Numbered from the stretch's first letter, positions 38,762-48,211 are shown. The stretch is 50,525 bases of DNA from UBA1756 sp045130235 (GCA_045130235.1 JBGUPJ010000041.1:1-50525), one strand, 5' to 3'. Program-made: numbers and translations. The notes: a model not told the origin generated them from the letters alone.

Positions 38762-40849
38762 TTATTTGGATGAATTGGTGTGGTTCTTTTTGTACGCTTC
38801 GATACCTTGATTCAAGAAATCTTTGTATTTCTCCACATCTAATTCGTAATGCGTCGGACCAGCCAGTACCGAGCCGTCTTCATCGAGAATAAAGTAGCAG
38901 GGCTGAGAGTTTTCTCGATAAATCTTTTGGCTGATGTACATGTTTTTCTTCCCTAACAGCGTGATTTCTTTTCCTTTATCATCTTTGATGCGATCCTCAG
39001 GGAGCAATTCAATATTCTTGTCATCCACGTACAGAGCCACCATGATGAAGTCGGTAGCGAACATACTGCGGATTTTGTCGTCTCTCCACACTTTCGATTC
39101 CACTTGACGACAGTTGGTGCAGCCATGTCCGGTAAAGTCAACAAAGATGGGTTTGTGGAGTTTTTGAGCCACCCGCAGTGCCTGGTCATAATCGAAGTAA
39201 CCAGTCAGTCCGTGCGGCAAATGCAGTTTGTCGGCGTAATGGGGAGCTTCCATCTCCTCCTCGTTTTTCATCTGAACGTAGGTGAATTTGGTCTCTTCAC
39301 GCACTACTTTATGCAAATCGAAGTCGTGCGTCTCCACCGGCGGTAACCATCCTGAAATGGCGTTGAGGGGTGCGCCAAACATGCCGGGTATCATATACAC
39401 CACGAAGGTGAAGACGAAAATGGCGGTGGTGAACCTCACCCAACTCTTCTGCACCGGCATCTCCTGGTCGGCGGGGAAGCGAATCTTACCAAGCAGGTAG
39501 AATCCCAGCAGAGTGAACAGCACAATCCAGAAAGCCAGATATATTTCGCGGTCTAAAATGCCCCAGTGGTAGGTCTGGTCAGGCACGTTGATGAACTTCA
39601 GGGCGAAGGCCAATTCGATAAAGGCCAAAATCACCTTTAAAGTGTTCATCCATCCGCCCGATTTAGGAGTGCTTTTCAGCAAGCCAGGGAACAAGGCAAA
39701 CAGGGTGAAGGGCACTGCGATGCCTAAAGAGAAACCTAACATGCCGATAATGGGCTTGAGGAAGGATCCACCAGCCGCATTCAATGCTACAGCACCGGCA
39801 ATAGGCAGCGTGCAGGAGAAAGAGACCAGCACCAGCGTCAGAGCCATGAAAAACACGCCGATAACGCCCCCCTTGTTTTCGCTCTTCGCCGATTTGTTCA
39901 CCCATTTGCTCGGTAGAGTGATCTCAAAGTAGCCGAGCATCGAGATGGCGAAAATAATGAAGATGATGGCGAAGATAATGTTGAGCACCCAACCGGTTCC
40001 CAACTCATTGGCCATGCCCGGACCGAAGATGGCTGAGAAAACAATGCCAATGATGACGAAAATCAAGACAATAGACAAGCCATAAATCATGGCGAGGCCC
40101 TTGCCCTTACCTCCTTGTTTGGTGAAATATGACACCGTCATTGGAATCATCGGAAATACACAAGGCATCAAAAGACCCAAAAGTCCGGATAAGATAGAAA
40201 CAAGGAAAAATTTCCACATGGGTTGTGCATCTTCTTCTTTTTCAGCAACTTGCGCTTTATAGGCACCTGTTTCATGAGAGGTGGTAACTGTTTGAGAATC
40301 GTTGTTAGCCGCATCTTCTTTTTGCTGTTCCACTTCTTCTATCTCCTGTTCGGTCATCTCTTTGCCAGTCTCTTCCGTCACTTTGCCTTGGTAGGGTTGG
40401 AGCGAGAATTTGAAAGTCTCTTCTATAATTTTACAGGTTCCGGTACAGCATGTCTGCCCGTTGATGGTTCCCGTAATATCAAATGCCTTGGTGGTATCTA
40501 CTATGGTGATTTTCTGTGTAAAAGTCACTTTGTTGTAAAAGCAGTAGTAGGTTGTCCCCATCTGTTCATCCACACCGGATTGGGGAGTGGGTTCCAGCGT
40601 CTTGCCTTTCAGCTTGTATTCTGATGATGGGTTAAACTCGAAGGAGGTGGGAATTTCAAAACCGTCGCCGTGCTTGATGGCAAACAGATGCCAGTCTTTG
40701 TCGATGGTGGCTGTGAATTTCAGCGTGGCCTCCGTGGCCGACGTGCGCGTCGCTGTGTATTTCCAAGTTACGGGCCGGTCGTTGTTTTGTCCGAAAACTG
40801 TAAAAAAGCCTACGAGGCAGATGATAAGGGCAAGAAGCTGTTTTTTCAT
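38762..40849 (-). CDS. Thiol:disulfide interchange protein DsbD
   Basis: About 695 residues from the ATG at 40849, where the signal peptide starts (MKKQLLALIICLVGFFTVFG); the longer frame would overlap the -7 box at 40887. The N-terminal domain (about 20-150) resembles the DsbD alpha domain (AIKHGDGFEIPTSFEFNP, GQTCCTGTCKIIEETF). About eight membrane helices follow, with LLMPCVFPMIPMTVSYFTKQ and FSCTLPIAGAVALNAAGG as the CcdA-type core. The C-terminal thioredoxin domain has PIFVDFTGHGCTNCRQVESK with the CTNC active site. The protein moves reductant from the cytoplasm to periplasmic thiols. Confidence 0.9.
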   Translation of the reverse strand: MKKQLLALIICLVGFFTVFGQNNDRPVTWKYTATRTSATEATLKFTATIDKDWHLFAIKHGDGFEIPTSFEFNPSSEYKLKGKTLEPTPQSGVDEQMGTTYYCFYNKVTFTQKITIVDTTKAFDITGTINGQTCCTGTCKIIEETFKFSLQPYQGKVTEETGKEMTEQEIEEVEQQKEDAANNDSQTVTTSHETGAYKAQVAEKEEDAQPMWKFFLVSILSGLLGLLMPCVFPMIPMTVSYFTKQGGKGKGLAMIYGLSIVLIFVIIGIVFSAIFGPGMANELGTGWVLNIIFAIIFIIFAISMLGYFEITLPSKWVNKSAKSENKGGVIGVFFMALTLVLVSFSCTLPIAGAVALNAAGGSFLKPIIGMLGFSLGIAVPFTLFALFPGLLKSTPKSGGWMNTLKVILAFIELAFALKFINVPDQTYHWGILDREIYLAFWIVLFTLLGFYLLGKIRFPADQEMPVQKSWVRFTTAIFVFTFVVYMIPGMFGAPLNAISGWLPPVETHDFDLHKVVREETKFTYVQMKNEEEMEAPHYADKLHLPHGLTGYFDYDQALRVAQKLHKPIFVDFTGHGCTNCRQVESKVWRDDKIRSMFATDFIMVALYVDDKNIELLPEDRIKDDKGKEITLLGKKNMYISQKIYRENSQPCYFILDEDGSVLAGPTHYELDVEKYKDFLNQGIEAYKKNHTNSSK

Positions 40850-40886
40850 TTTTATTATTCTGAATAATAATTCTTGATAAAGTCGG

Positions 40887-40894
40887 CAAATATA
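40887..40894 (-). promoter_or_regulatory. Promoter -7 box for dsbD (TATATTTG on minus strand)
   Basis: Perfect TAnnTTTG, 38 bases before the preferred dsbD start at 40849. Confidence 0.55.
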
Positions 40895-40956
40895 CAAAAA
40901 AACTCTATTTTTTTGAGTATTGGAGTGAAATTTATGGATTTGAGAACTAGTTTGGG

Positions 40957-42240
40957 CTATAAACGTCCGTCGATCATCTCTTTCTTCAGGATGCCTTTCA
41001 CATCATAAACCACTCCATTGTCGGAGGAGAGAAAATTTCTGACATTCAGAGCTTTGAACTGGCAATGCGCTACTGCAAGAATCACCGTGTCGAACTGATG
41101 CTCTAGTGTCTTGATGTCGCCGGAAACAATGTCCACATCATATTCCCGTTTCACATCGGCGGCGTTGGCCCAGGGGTCGTAGATAGTGATGTTGCGGGTG
41201 TATTCGGTGAGCGTGGAGTAAATGTCGATCACGCGGGTGTTGCGGATGTCGGGACAATTTTCTTTGAAGGTGAAACCGAGGATGAGAATTTTGGAATCTT
41301 TCACCAGCACTCCCTTCTTGTTCATCAGTTTGATGGCGCAGTTGGCCACGTAGTCACCCATGCCGTCGTTGAGGCGCCGGGCCGCCGACATCACGCGGGG
41401 CAGTACCCCATACACCTGAGCTTTCTGTATCAGGTAGTACGGGTCCACGCTGATGCAGTGCCCGCCCACCAGTCCCGGCGACAGTTTGATGAAGTTCCAT
41501 TTCGAGGAGGCGGCCTCAATCACGTCGTGGGTGTCGATGCCCATGGCATTGAAAATCTTGGCTAGCTCGTTCATAAAGGCGATGTTCACGTCGCGTTGGG
41601 AGTTCTCAATAATTTTGGAGGCCTCCGCCACCCGGATGGAACTGGCCTTATGAGTGCCGTTGACCAGCACGCTGTTGTACAGCTCGTCCACAAAGTCAGC
41701 AATTTCCGGTGTTGAGCCAGAGGTCACTTTCCGGATTTTCTCTACGGTATGCTCCTTGTCGCCCGGGTTGATGCGTTCAGGGGAGTATCCGGCGAAGAAG
41801 TCTCGGTTGAAGGCAAGCCCCGAAACTTGCTCCACCACCGGCAGGCACTCTTCCTCCGTCACCCCGGGATACACCGTCGATTCGTATATCACGACATCTC
41901 CTTTGGAGATTACTTTCCCGACAGTGGTACTCGCCCCGATAAGCGGCGACAGGTCGGGGTGGTTGTTGTGATCCACGGGGGTCGGTACTGCTACGATATA
42001 CACATTGCAGTCGCGTATTTCCTCCAGGTTGTCGGTGCATTGGAAGCCATTGTTCAAGGCGGCTTGCAGCAACTCATCCGACACTTCGCAAGTGCTGTCG
42101 TGTCCGCTCATGAGTTCTTTCACACGTTGGCTGTTTCGGTCATATCCTATGGTGGGATAGCGTGTTGAGAACAGTCGGGCCAAAGGAAGCCCCACGTACC
42201 CTAATCCGATGACTGCTATGCGATTTTTTTGATGATCCAT
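40957..42240 (-). CDS. UDP-sugar 6-dehydrogenase (TviB/WbpA-like)
   Basis: About 427 residues from the ATG at 42240. The N-terminal Rossmann fold has NRIAVIGLGYVGLPLARLF (7-25); further motifs are VAVPTPVDHNNHPDL and YESTVYPGVTEEECLPV. The catalytic Cys is in GLVGGHCISVDPYYLIQKAQ, and ILGFTFKENCPDIRNTRV lies in the C-terminal UDP-binding domain. The family oxidises the 6-OH of UDP-GlcNAc, UDP-GalNAc or UDP-ManNAc to the uronic acid for capsule or O-antigen. The exact substrate cannot be set by eye. It is a single gene here with no capsule cluster around it. Confidence 0.9.
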   Translation of the reverse strand: MDHQKNRIAVIGLGYVGLPLARLFSTRYPTIGYDRNSQRVKELMSGHDSTCEVSDELLQAALNNGFQCTDNLEEIRDCNVYIVAVPTPVDHNNHPDLSPLIGASTTVGKVISKGDVVIYESTVYPGVTEEECLPVVEQVSGLAFNRDFFAGYSPERINPGDKEHTVEKIRKVTSGSTPEIADFVDELYNSVLVNGTHKASSIRVAEASKIIENSQRDVNIAFMNELAKIFNAMGIDTHDVIEAASSKWNFIKLSPGLVGGHCISVDPYYLIQKAQVYGVLPRVMSAARRLNDGMGDYVANCAIKLMNKKGVLVKDSKILILGFTFKENCPDIRNTRVIDIYSTLTEYTRNITIYDPWANAADVKREYDVDIVSGDIKTLEHQFDTVILAVAHCQFKALNVRNFLSSDNGVVYDVKGILKKEMIDGRL

Positions 42241-42261
42241 GGTTTCTGAATTCTTGATAAT

Positions 42262-42294
42262 AAACAAAAAAAGAGACTGTACAGCAGTCTCTTT
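42262..42294 (-). terminator. Intrinsic terminator of the ExbB-ExbD operon
   Basis: On the minus strand, AAAGAGACTG pairs with CAGTCTCTTT (42270-42279 with 42285-42294 on plus) and a T run follows (A run 42264-42272 on plus). It lies just after the exbD stop at 42317. Confidence 0.8.
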
Positions 42295-42316
42295 ATACTT
42301 TTATAGGAGAAGCCCC

Positions 42317-42814
42317 TTATTTCTTTTTGACATCCTTATTGGTAGCATACTGAATCTTGAGGGCGTTCTTCTTTCTCATAGCGAGCTTCAACTGGTTGAC
42401 GGCGGTCATACGCGATTTTCCGTCAATCTTGAGGTAGAAGGTGATTTTGTCAGGGTCTTGATCTTTGAGAATACTTGCGGTACGAGACTCATCCACAAAT
42501 TCCTCCACAGCGAGTTTAAGACCCTCATCGGTGGTGGAGGTGGCCAGTTTGTCATTGAACTGGATGGAAACGGAGTTGTCAAGTAAGGCCGCACCTTCTA
42601 CGGTAGGTTCACCCATATATACAGTATAGGAGTTCTTTTTGTCTAACTTCTGGTATTCGGTAGCTGTCGGAGGGGTGAATTTCACTTTTGCATCGCTCTC
42701 TCTCATAGTAGTAATCACCATGAAGAAGAAGAGGAACATAAAGATAATATCGGACATGGAACCGGTGTTGAGTTCCGGCACTTCCCTTTTATCGTTTTTT
42801 TTGAAACGTGACAT
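42317..42814 (-). CDS. ExbD/TolR-family protein (second copy)
   Basis: A 165-residue ExbD/TolR protein. One N-terminal membrane helix (ELNTGSMSDIIFMFLFFFMV, about 14-33) carries the conserved Asp of the proton path (MSDIIFM), with a periplasmic domain after it (FYLKIDGKSRMTAVNQLKLA). It pairs with ExbB to turn proton flow into work at the outer membrane, as TonB/Tol systems do. It follows another ExbD-like gene by 10 bases and is last in the operon. Confidence 0.85.
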   Translation of the reverse strand: MSRFKKNDKREVPELNTGSMSDIIFMFLFFFMVITTMRESDAKVKFTPPTATEYQKLDKKNSYTVYMGEPTVEGAALLDNSVSIQFNDKLATSTTDEGLKLAVEEFVDESRTASILKDQDPDKITFYLKIDGKSRMTAVNQLKLAMRKKNALKIQYATNKDVKKK

Positions 42815-42824
42815 GGTTGGCTGT

Positions 42825-43484
42825 TTAATTAGAACTTGACTCAGAAATGTTCATCGGAATGGCCTTCTTGATGGCTTTCACTTTCTCCTTGTCCGAATCT
42901 TCGGAACTCTCTTCAAGCAACTTGTAGGACTTTCCGTATTTGGTTTTTGACAACTCTTCACGGAGCATATTCACTGCCCGAGAAAGTTCGTTGTGTACTT
43001 TAATGTAGGTTTCGTAGGTGGCGTAGTTCTGGCATTCCAGTGAAATCACACCGTTAGTTACCATATAGTCTCCAAAGTCGGCTTCGTCGATGGTGATATT
43101 TTTAGTGTCAGGCAGATTGGGTTCGTGATGCGGGTTTCCGAAAAACTCGTATGCGATTTCATGCAATTTGTCAATCTCACCGCCATAGTTAGCCTGGTTG
43201 GTACTGTTTACGTCGGAGCGATTGTCGGTTAGCATGATCCAATTGTTGTCGAGCCATTTTGCACCCTCAACCATCACAATGTTCTTGTTGGTAACCTTTA
43301 CACGGAGCAAGTTTCTTGTATTGATTTCCACGTCCACCTCCTTGGTATCCTTCGAGTATTTCGGCAATTGGCGCATAATACCCTGGTCAGTAGAAATATT
43401 GGATGTCAACAGGAAGAAAGTCAACAGCAGAAAAGAAATATCTGCTGATGAACTTGTATTGATTGATGGAAGTTTACGTGCCAT
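42825..43484 (-). CDS. ExbD/TolR-family protein (first copy)
   Basis: A 219-residue ExbD/TolR-like protein. The helix at about 10-30 (INTSSSADISFLLLTFFLLT) carries the membrane Asp. The periplasmic part is longer than usual, with VDVEINTRNLLRVKVTNKNI and a Ser/Lys-rich C terminus. Two different ExbD genes after one ExbB gene is a common Bacteroidota arrangement and may form a heteromeric stator. Confidence 0.82.
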   Translation of the reverse strand: MARKLPSINTSSSADISFLLLTFFLLTSNISTDQGIMRQLPKYSKDTKEVDVEINTRNLLRVKVTNKNIVMVEGAKWLDNNWIMLTDNRSDVNSTNQANYGGEIDKLHEIAYEFFGNPHHEPNLPDTKNITIDEADFGDYMVTNGVISLECQNYATYETYIKVHNELSRAVNMLREELSKTKYGKSYKLLEESSEDSDKEKVKAIKKAIPMNISESSSN

Positions 43485-43492
43485 ACTTTAAA

Positions 43493-44578
43493 TTATTTTC
43501 TTCTTTTGAATACTACAACAACTCCAGGAAGGATGGACATAGCCATATCAACAATCAGGTAGATTACCGATCCTGCAACGCAGAACAATGTTCCCATTAC
43601 GATGGTATCGATGAAGGTGGCAAATCTCACAGTAACACCACTCTCAACAAATGATTTGATGTTCATCACATCGTAGGGTGCTGACGGCATAGCAAACGCA
43701 AATAATGCAATGACGAACAGCACGATGAAGACACCTGCCACTACCATGATGATACGATAGTCGTGGAAGCGGGTGATAATCGTGTAGACGATGAAGATGG
43801 CCGCAGCAACGATGGCAATCAACAGGAGAATGAAAATGTTGGTGAAGGACGTGGACAAGCTCTTGTCAGCCGACTTATACTGGGCAATGCGACTTTGAAG
43901 GCTTTCCAGTTCGCGTGTTTTCGTCTCTTTATCGTATGCACTAACTTTGAAAACATCATCCGTCATAGATAAGAGGGCGGTGACAGCTTTGAGCTGTTCA
44001 GCTTTGTCCAATTGCGCTTTTTTGAAGTCGATGTACTTGGGCGACAATTGCTCGTTGATGTAAGTCACCATGTCTTCGTAGCTCTTCACATTTTTGAGCT
44101 CATTGACATATTCCTTACCAAAGGTGAATTCTTCACCAGCGCCATCCACTGTGATGCTTAACATGTTGCGGGGGAAGTTATCCTTGAAATCTTGGAACTT
44201 CTCTTTTTTCACAGACTTAAGCATACTTACGTAGCTGAAAAAGTCTTTGGCAAGCTTCTCGTCATTTTCGCAAATGGCTTGTTGTTCATCTACGTATTTT
44301 GTGATTTCTTTGTAAAACTTTCCTGGCTTAGCCTGAGAACCTATGTCCTCCACCTTGGCGGCTAAAAATTTGTCCACAAACGCCTGGCCTTCCGGAAAGC
44401 TTTGAAGATCCACAACAGCTTGGTATCTCGTTGTATTGAGCTTCACCGTATCGGTGTTTTCTGTATATTCTACGGATTTATTCCAATATACATTAAAAAC
44501 CCCTACAAAGATGAGAGCAAGTGCTGTAAGAATTACTGCAAGTACACATGCAGTTATGTAGGTTATTTTTTTTGCCAT
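43493..44578 (-). CDS. Unknown multi-pass protein of the ExbB-ExbD operon
   Basis: A 361-residue protein with an N-terminal membrane helix (about 5-28) and a long, helical, lysine-rich extramembrane domain (about 30-240). Three C-terminal membrane helices follow (ILLLIAIVAAAIFIVYTI; MVVAGVFIVLFVIALFAFAM; GTLFCVAGSVIYLIVDMAM). No family recognised. It lies between ExbB and ExbD genes with gaps of 61 and 8 bases, so it may be a structural part of the motor. Confidence 0.7.
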   Translation of the reverse strand: MAKKITYITACVLAVILTALALIFVGVFNVYWNKSVEYTENTDTVKLNTTRYQAVVDLQSFPEGQAFVDKFLAAKVEDIGSQAKPGKFYKEITKYVDEQQAICENDEKLAKDFFSYVSMLKSVKKEKFQDFKDNFPRNMLSITVDGAGEEFTFGKEYVNELKNVKSYEDMVTYINEQLSPKYIDFKKAQLDKAEQLKAVTALLSMTDDVFKVSAYDKETKTRELESLQSRIAQYKSADKSLSTSFTNIFILLLIAIVAAAIFIVYTIITRFHDYRIIMVVAGVFIVLFVIALFAFAMPSAPYDVMNIKSFVESGVTVRFATFIDTIVMGTLFCVAGSVIYLIVDMAMSILPGVVVVFKRRK

Positions 44579-44639
44579 GTTATTATTTTTTTAATACTTA
44601 TGGAGTAAATAAAGTTTCAGAAAATGGGTTGAAACTCAA

Positions 44640-45476
44640 TTATTTTTTGTTGTATTTTGCCATCAGATCGATGAAATCGATGGTGGCCATCTCCATAGTG
44701 GTTACAACGCTTTCAATACGGGTGAGAATATAGTTGTAGAAAATCTGCAGGATAACTGCGGTGATCAAACCTAACACGGTGGTCAAAAGAGCGACCTTCA
44801 TACCACCAGCCACAACGGTCGGGCTGATATCACCTTGTTTCTCAATGTCATCGAATGCCTGCACCATACCAAGCACAGTACCCATGAATCCGAGTGACGG
44901 TCCCAAAGCCATACCCAAACCAATCCAGGGAAGGTTTCTCTCCAATTTGTGGCAAGCAACACTTCCTTGTGCAACCACTGCTTTCTCCATAGATTCAATG
45001 CCTTCGTCATAATGATCAAGACCTTGGTGGAAAATTTCAGCAACCGGTCCGCGAACACCTTTACAAACGTCTTTAGCTTTAGCTACACCGCCTTCTGCTA
45101 ATGCAGCATCCAACTTCATTAATAATTTGTTGGTGTTGATATTGGACAAGTTGAGGAAGAAAATTCTTTCGACAGAAAAAGCCAAACCTAAAAGCAAGCA
45201 GGCCAAAACCAGTGCCATGAATAAGGGGCCGCCCTGGAAGAATTTGTCCTTCAAAGTGGTAACAATGCTTTTATTGGGCGCAGTGGCGTTGTCTTCGCCG
45301 CTGGTGTTCTCAATTTGCTTCGTATCTCCCTGGGTTGCCGTCTCTTCAGCAGCAGGACCTTGCTCCTCTACTTGGGCTTCATCTTTGGCACCTTGGGTTG
45401 GCTCGGCATATGACTTAGAAGTCATGAAGAAAGCCATGATACTAAAAACCGTGAATAGTGCAATCAGTTTTTTCAT
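44640..45476 (-). CDS. MotA/TolQ/ExbB proton channel protein
   Basis: A 278-residue ExbB-family protein, first gene of the operon. An N-terminal signal-like segment (MKKLIALFTVFSIMAFFMTS) is followed by a Glu/Thr-rich periplasmic stretch (24-70), then a first membrane helix (GGPLFMALVLACLLLGLAFS). A cytoplasmic loop (about 110-180) leads to two helices, NLPWIGLGMALGPSLGFMGT with VLGMVQAFDDI and KVALLTTVLGLITAVILQIF, the family's conserved pore segments. It drives a TonB- or Tol-like process with the two ExbD proteins. Confidence 0.92.
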   Translation of the reverse strand: MKKLIALFTVFSIMAFFMTSKSYAEPTQGAKDEAQVEEQGPAAEETATQGDTKQIENTSGEDNATAPNKSIVTTLKDKFFQGGPLFMALVLACLLLGLAFSVERIFFLNLSNINTNKLLMKLDAALAEGGVAKAKDVCKGVRGPVAEIFHQGLDHYDEGIESMEKAVVAQGSVACHKLERNLPWIGLGMALGPSLGFMGTVLGMVQAFDDIEKQGDISPTVVAGGMKVALLTTVLGLITAVILQIFYNYILTRIESVVTTMEMATIDFIDLMAKYNKK

Positions 45477-45535
45477 AATCTGTTTAAAATTTGATTAATA
45501 ACTTTTATTTTTTCTTTGTTTTTTCAATAAAAAAG

Positions 45536-45623
45536 CGGAGAGATAGGGATTCGAACCCTAGAAACGCTTTCGGCGTTTACACACTTTCCAGGCGTGCGCC
45601 TTCGACCACTCGGCCATCTCTCC
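45536..45623 (-). tRNA. tRNA-Ser (anticodon GGA)
   Basis: Minus strand: acceptor GGAGAGA/TCTCTCC, anticodon loop CTGGAAA (anticodon GGA), a long variable arm (AAACGCCGAAAGCGTTT), the T arm TAGGG TTCGAAT CCCTA, and discriminator G. The 3' CCA is not encoded. Length 88 bases fits a class II tRNA. The gap up to 45781 holds no other feature that I can see. Confidence 0.95.
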
Positions 45624-45781
45624 AATGTGCATTTTTTGCGGCGGCTAAATTACAAAAAATTATTTTATCTAACCCCCTATCATCATTTTTTTTATTTATT
45701 TCAGTTTTCTCTTTTAAGATATTGGAAATGAAATGTTTATTAAATCTTATTCGTGATAGGTGTGCCGCAGTAATGCCATTT

Positions 45782-47032
45782 TTAGTCCAAACTGTGGGAA
45801 ATATACTCGGTTAATTTTCCCAAACAGGTCACATAACTGCCAAACTCGTTGTCGTACCAACCCAGTATTTTGGCATGGGTGACCGGGATGTTGATTTCGG
45901 GCATATTGGCGAGGTGCAGGGATTCCAAAATCTCGGTGGAAATCTTGAGGAAACCGGTGCGGGTGTGGATCTCCTTGCCTTCAATGGTGATGGCGGCGGG
46001 CATGCCGAGCAGATCCATCGGCACGTTCTGTTTCATCGAGAAGTTGAGCAGATCTTTCTGTTCGCCAGCAGCGGCACGGCGGTAAATGTCGCGGATGTAG
46101 TCGCCCGAGATGTACGGCACCCCCTGCGGGTTCATGCGCGAGCTGAAGGTGATGTTGAGCGTGATGAGCGATACCGACGGCGTGGGGATTCTGATGGAAT
46201 CGGCCATAAAACCAAAATGCACGATTTCGGGCAGCACCTTCTCCAAAGTCTTTGCCGCACCCGTGGATGACAATATTATATTATTGAATACCGAACGGTT
46301 CTTGCGGAGGTCGGAAGCACCGGCGGTCGGCACTGCGTCGAGTACGCTCTGTGTGTTGGTGGCCGCATGCACGGTGGACAATGAGGCCGTCAGCACGTGG
46401 CAGGTCTCGGGGTCTTCCAACAGCGGTTTGATCATGTGCGCCAAACCGGTGGTGGTACAGCTGGCCGCAGAAATCACCTTGTGCTTCGACGGGTCGAAGT
46501 TGGTGTGGTTGATGCCGTAAATCAACGTCGGGGTGTCGGTGGCGTCGAAGTCGGTCTGCTTGATTTTGAAAGGTGCGCTGGCAATCACATGCTCAGCACC
46601 GCCAGCCAGGTGACCTACGATGCTGCCCTTGCCGTCGTTGTCGGGCAGGGAGGGGTCGAGGAACTTGCCAGTGCAGTCCACCACCACGCGTATGCCTTCG
46701 GCTTTCCAGTTGATGTTGTGAGGGTTGCGCTCGGTCATCAGCACCTTCACGGGCAGACCGTCAATCTCCACGATGTGCTGGTCTCTGTCAACGATTTCAA
46801 TCTTGCAGCGCTTGCCGGCGCGCCCGTACAGGAAGAAACTCAGATTTCCGTAGGTGGAGTCGGTAGTGAGCGACTGTACAAGGTCTTCCAGATCTTTGCC
46901 CACCTCGCGTCCCACATTGAGCACGATACCGTCGAACTTGCGCGACAGCAGGTGATGCCATAAGGTTAATTTACCGATACGTCCGGCACCGTTGATGCCG
47001 AGAAGATTTTTTTGTTGCAGAATAATGTTCAT
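45782..47032 (-). CDS. Divergent glyceraldehyde-3-phosphate dehydrogenase
   Basis: A 416-residue protein of the GAPDH superfamily. It has the Rossmann start LLGINGAGRIGKLTLWHH (10-27), the catalytic region VISAASCTTTGLAHMIKPL (Cys192), VVVDCTGKFLDPSLPDND and the C-terminal GWYDNEFGSYVTCLGKL. Relative to ordinary GAPDH (about 333 residues) it is longer, and the CTTNC pair is CTTTG here. The start at 47032 is used because the -7 box at 47060-47067 overlaps the longer frame. It could be a variant glycolytic enzyme or a paralogue with another substrate. Confidence 0.85.
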   Translation of the reverse strand: MNIILQQKNLLGINGAGRIGKLTLWHHLLSRKFDGIVLNVGREVGKDLEDLVQSLTTDSTYGNLSFFLYGRAGKRCKIEIVDRDQHIVEIDGLPVKVLMTERNPHNINWKAEGIRVVVDCTGKFLDPSLPDNDGKGSIVGHLAGGAEHVIASAPFKIKQTDFDATDTPTLIYGINHTNFDPSKHKVISAASCTTTGLAHMIKPLLEDPETCHVLTASLSTVHAATNTQSVLDAVPTAGASDLRKNRSVFNNIILSSTGAAKTLEKVLPEIVHFGFMADSIRIPTPSVSLITLNITFSSRMNPQGVPYISGDYIRDIYRRAAAGEQKDLLNFSMKQNVPMDLLGMPAAITIEGKEIHTRTGFLKISTEILESLHLANMPEINIPVTHAKILGWYDNEFGSYVTCLGKLTEYISHSLD

Positions 47033-47059
47033 ATTGTAAGATGATTTGATTTCACGCCG

Positions 47060-47067
47060 CAAAAATA
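47060..47067 (-). promoter_or_regulatory. Promoter -7 box (TATTTTTG on minus strand)
   Basis: Perfect TAnnTTTG, 28 bases before the preferred GAPDH start at 47032. Confidence 0.6.
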
Positions 47068-47122
47068 CAAAATTGTTGCCACTTGGCGAACGTTTTCAGC
47101 AAAAATTGCCGCATTATTCGCT

Positions 47123-48211
47123 TCAACCCAAAAGATGGTATTTTTTGCCCGGTTCGCAAACCACAACCCCTTTTAATTCTAACTGTAGAAGCAGCGAGGC
47201 CAACTTGGAGGGGGTGTGTTGCGGCAGGGCCGCCGACAGGTCGTCAATCACGATATTGGGTTGGTTGGCGATAAGGTCGCTCACCTCCTGCTCCTCAGAG
47301 GAGAGTTCCACAAACAGACTACGTTGCACCGCCTTGGGCGCATCCATGTCCCAGCCCATCAGTTCGGCCACATCGGCGCCGGAGGTCACGAGGGCGGCCA
47401 CATTCTTGCGTATGAGGGCATGGCAGCCGTTCTGGGTGGGGGAGAGGATGCTGCCCGGCACGGCAAAAACATCACGGTTGTACGAGTTGGCGATGTGGGC
47501 AGTGATGATGCTCCCGCCCTTCTCGGCGGTCTCCATCACGATGGTGGCATCGGTCATGCCGGCGATGATGCGGTTGCGCTGCGGGAAGTTCTGTCGGTCG
47601 GGCTTGGTGCGGAAGGTGAACTCCGAGACGAGCGCGCTGCCCTTCTCCACAATCCGTTGCGAAAGCCGCTCGTTGCAGTCCGGATAGATGATGCCGAGAC
47701 CGCTGCCCAGCACTGCCACCGTCTTCAGACCGCTCTCCAACGCCTGCTCGTGAGCCACAGTGTCCACTCCACGCGCGAGGCCGCTCACCACGCATACCTC
47801 GTACTGCGCAAGCTCTTCAATAATTTTGCGCGTCACCTCCTTGCCGTAAGGCGAGATGTTGCGCGTGCCCACCACCGCCACCATCTTCTGCTCATTGAAG
47901 ACGGGCGTCCCCTTATAATAAAACATGTAGGGCGTGTCGGTGCAGGAGGTCAGCCTTTTGGGGAAATCGGGTTCGCCCCAGAAGCAGAGCTGAATGCCGT
48001 TGCGCTCCATCCAACCCAACTCCTGCTCCACCTGCCGGCGGATAGCGTCGGTCAGCTTCGGCACCGGCGCACGGTTGCCCAAGAGCATACGGATATCTCT
48101 TGCAGTGAAAATCTGCGTTGCACTGCCATAATGTTGCAACAGTTTTTTGATGGTGGTCGGCCCAAGGTTGGGCAGAAATTGCAGGGCCAAACGATAATAC
48201 AATTCGGACAT
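47123..48211 (-). CDS. dprA: DNA-processing protein DprA
   Basis: A 362-residue single-stranded DNA-binding protein that loads RecA onto incoming DNA in natural transformation; it is also widespread in species not known to transform. An N-terminal helical part (LGPTTIKKLLQHYGSATQIF) is followed by the Rossmann-like DprA domain: VAVVGTRNISPYGKEVTRKI, VVSGLARGVDTVAHEQAL, VAVLGSGLGIIYPDCNERLS and FPQRNRIIAGMTDATIVMET. GGSIITAHIANSYNRDVFAV follows, and a C-terminal winged-helix-like segment (DDLSAALPQHTPSKLASLLL) completes it. Full length. Confidence 0.95.
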   Translation of the reverse strand: MSELYYRLALQFLPNLGPTTIKKLLQHYGSATQIFTARDIRMLLGNRAPVPKLTDAIRRQVEQELGWMERNGIQLCFWGEPDFPKRLTSCTDTPYMFYYKGTPVFNEQKMVAVVGTRNISPYGKEVTRKIIEELAQYEVCVVSGLARGVDTVAHEQALESGLKTVAVLGSGLGIIYPDCNERLSQRIVEKGSALVSEFTFRTKPDRQNFPQRNRIIAGMTDATIVMETAEKGGSIITAHIANSYNRDVFAVPGSILSPTQNGCHALIRKNVAALVTSGADVAELMGWDMDAPKAVQRSLFVELSSEEQEVSDLIANQPNIVIDDLSAALPQHTPSKLASLLLQLELKGVVVCEPGKKYHLLG

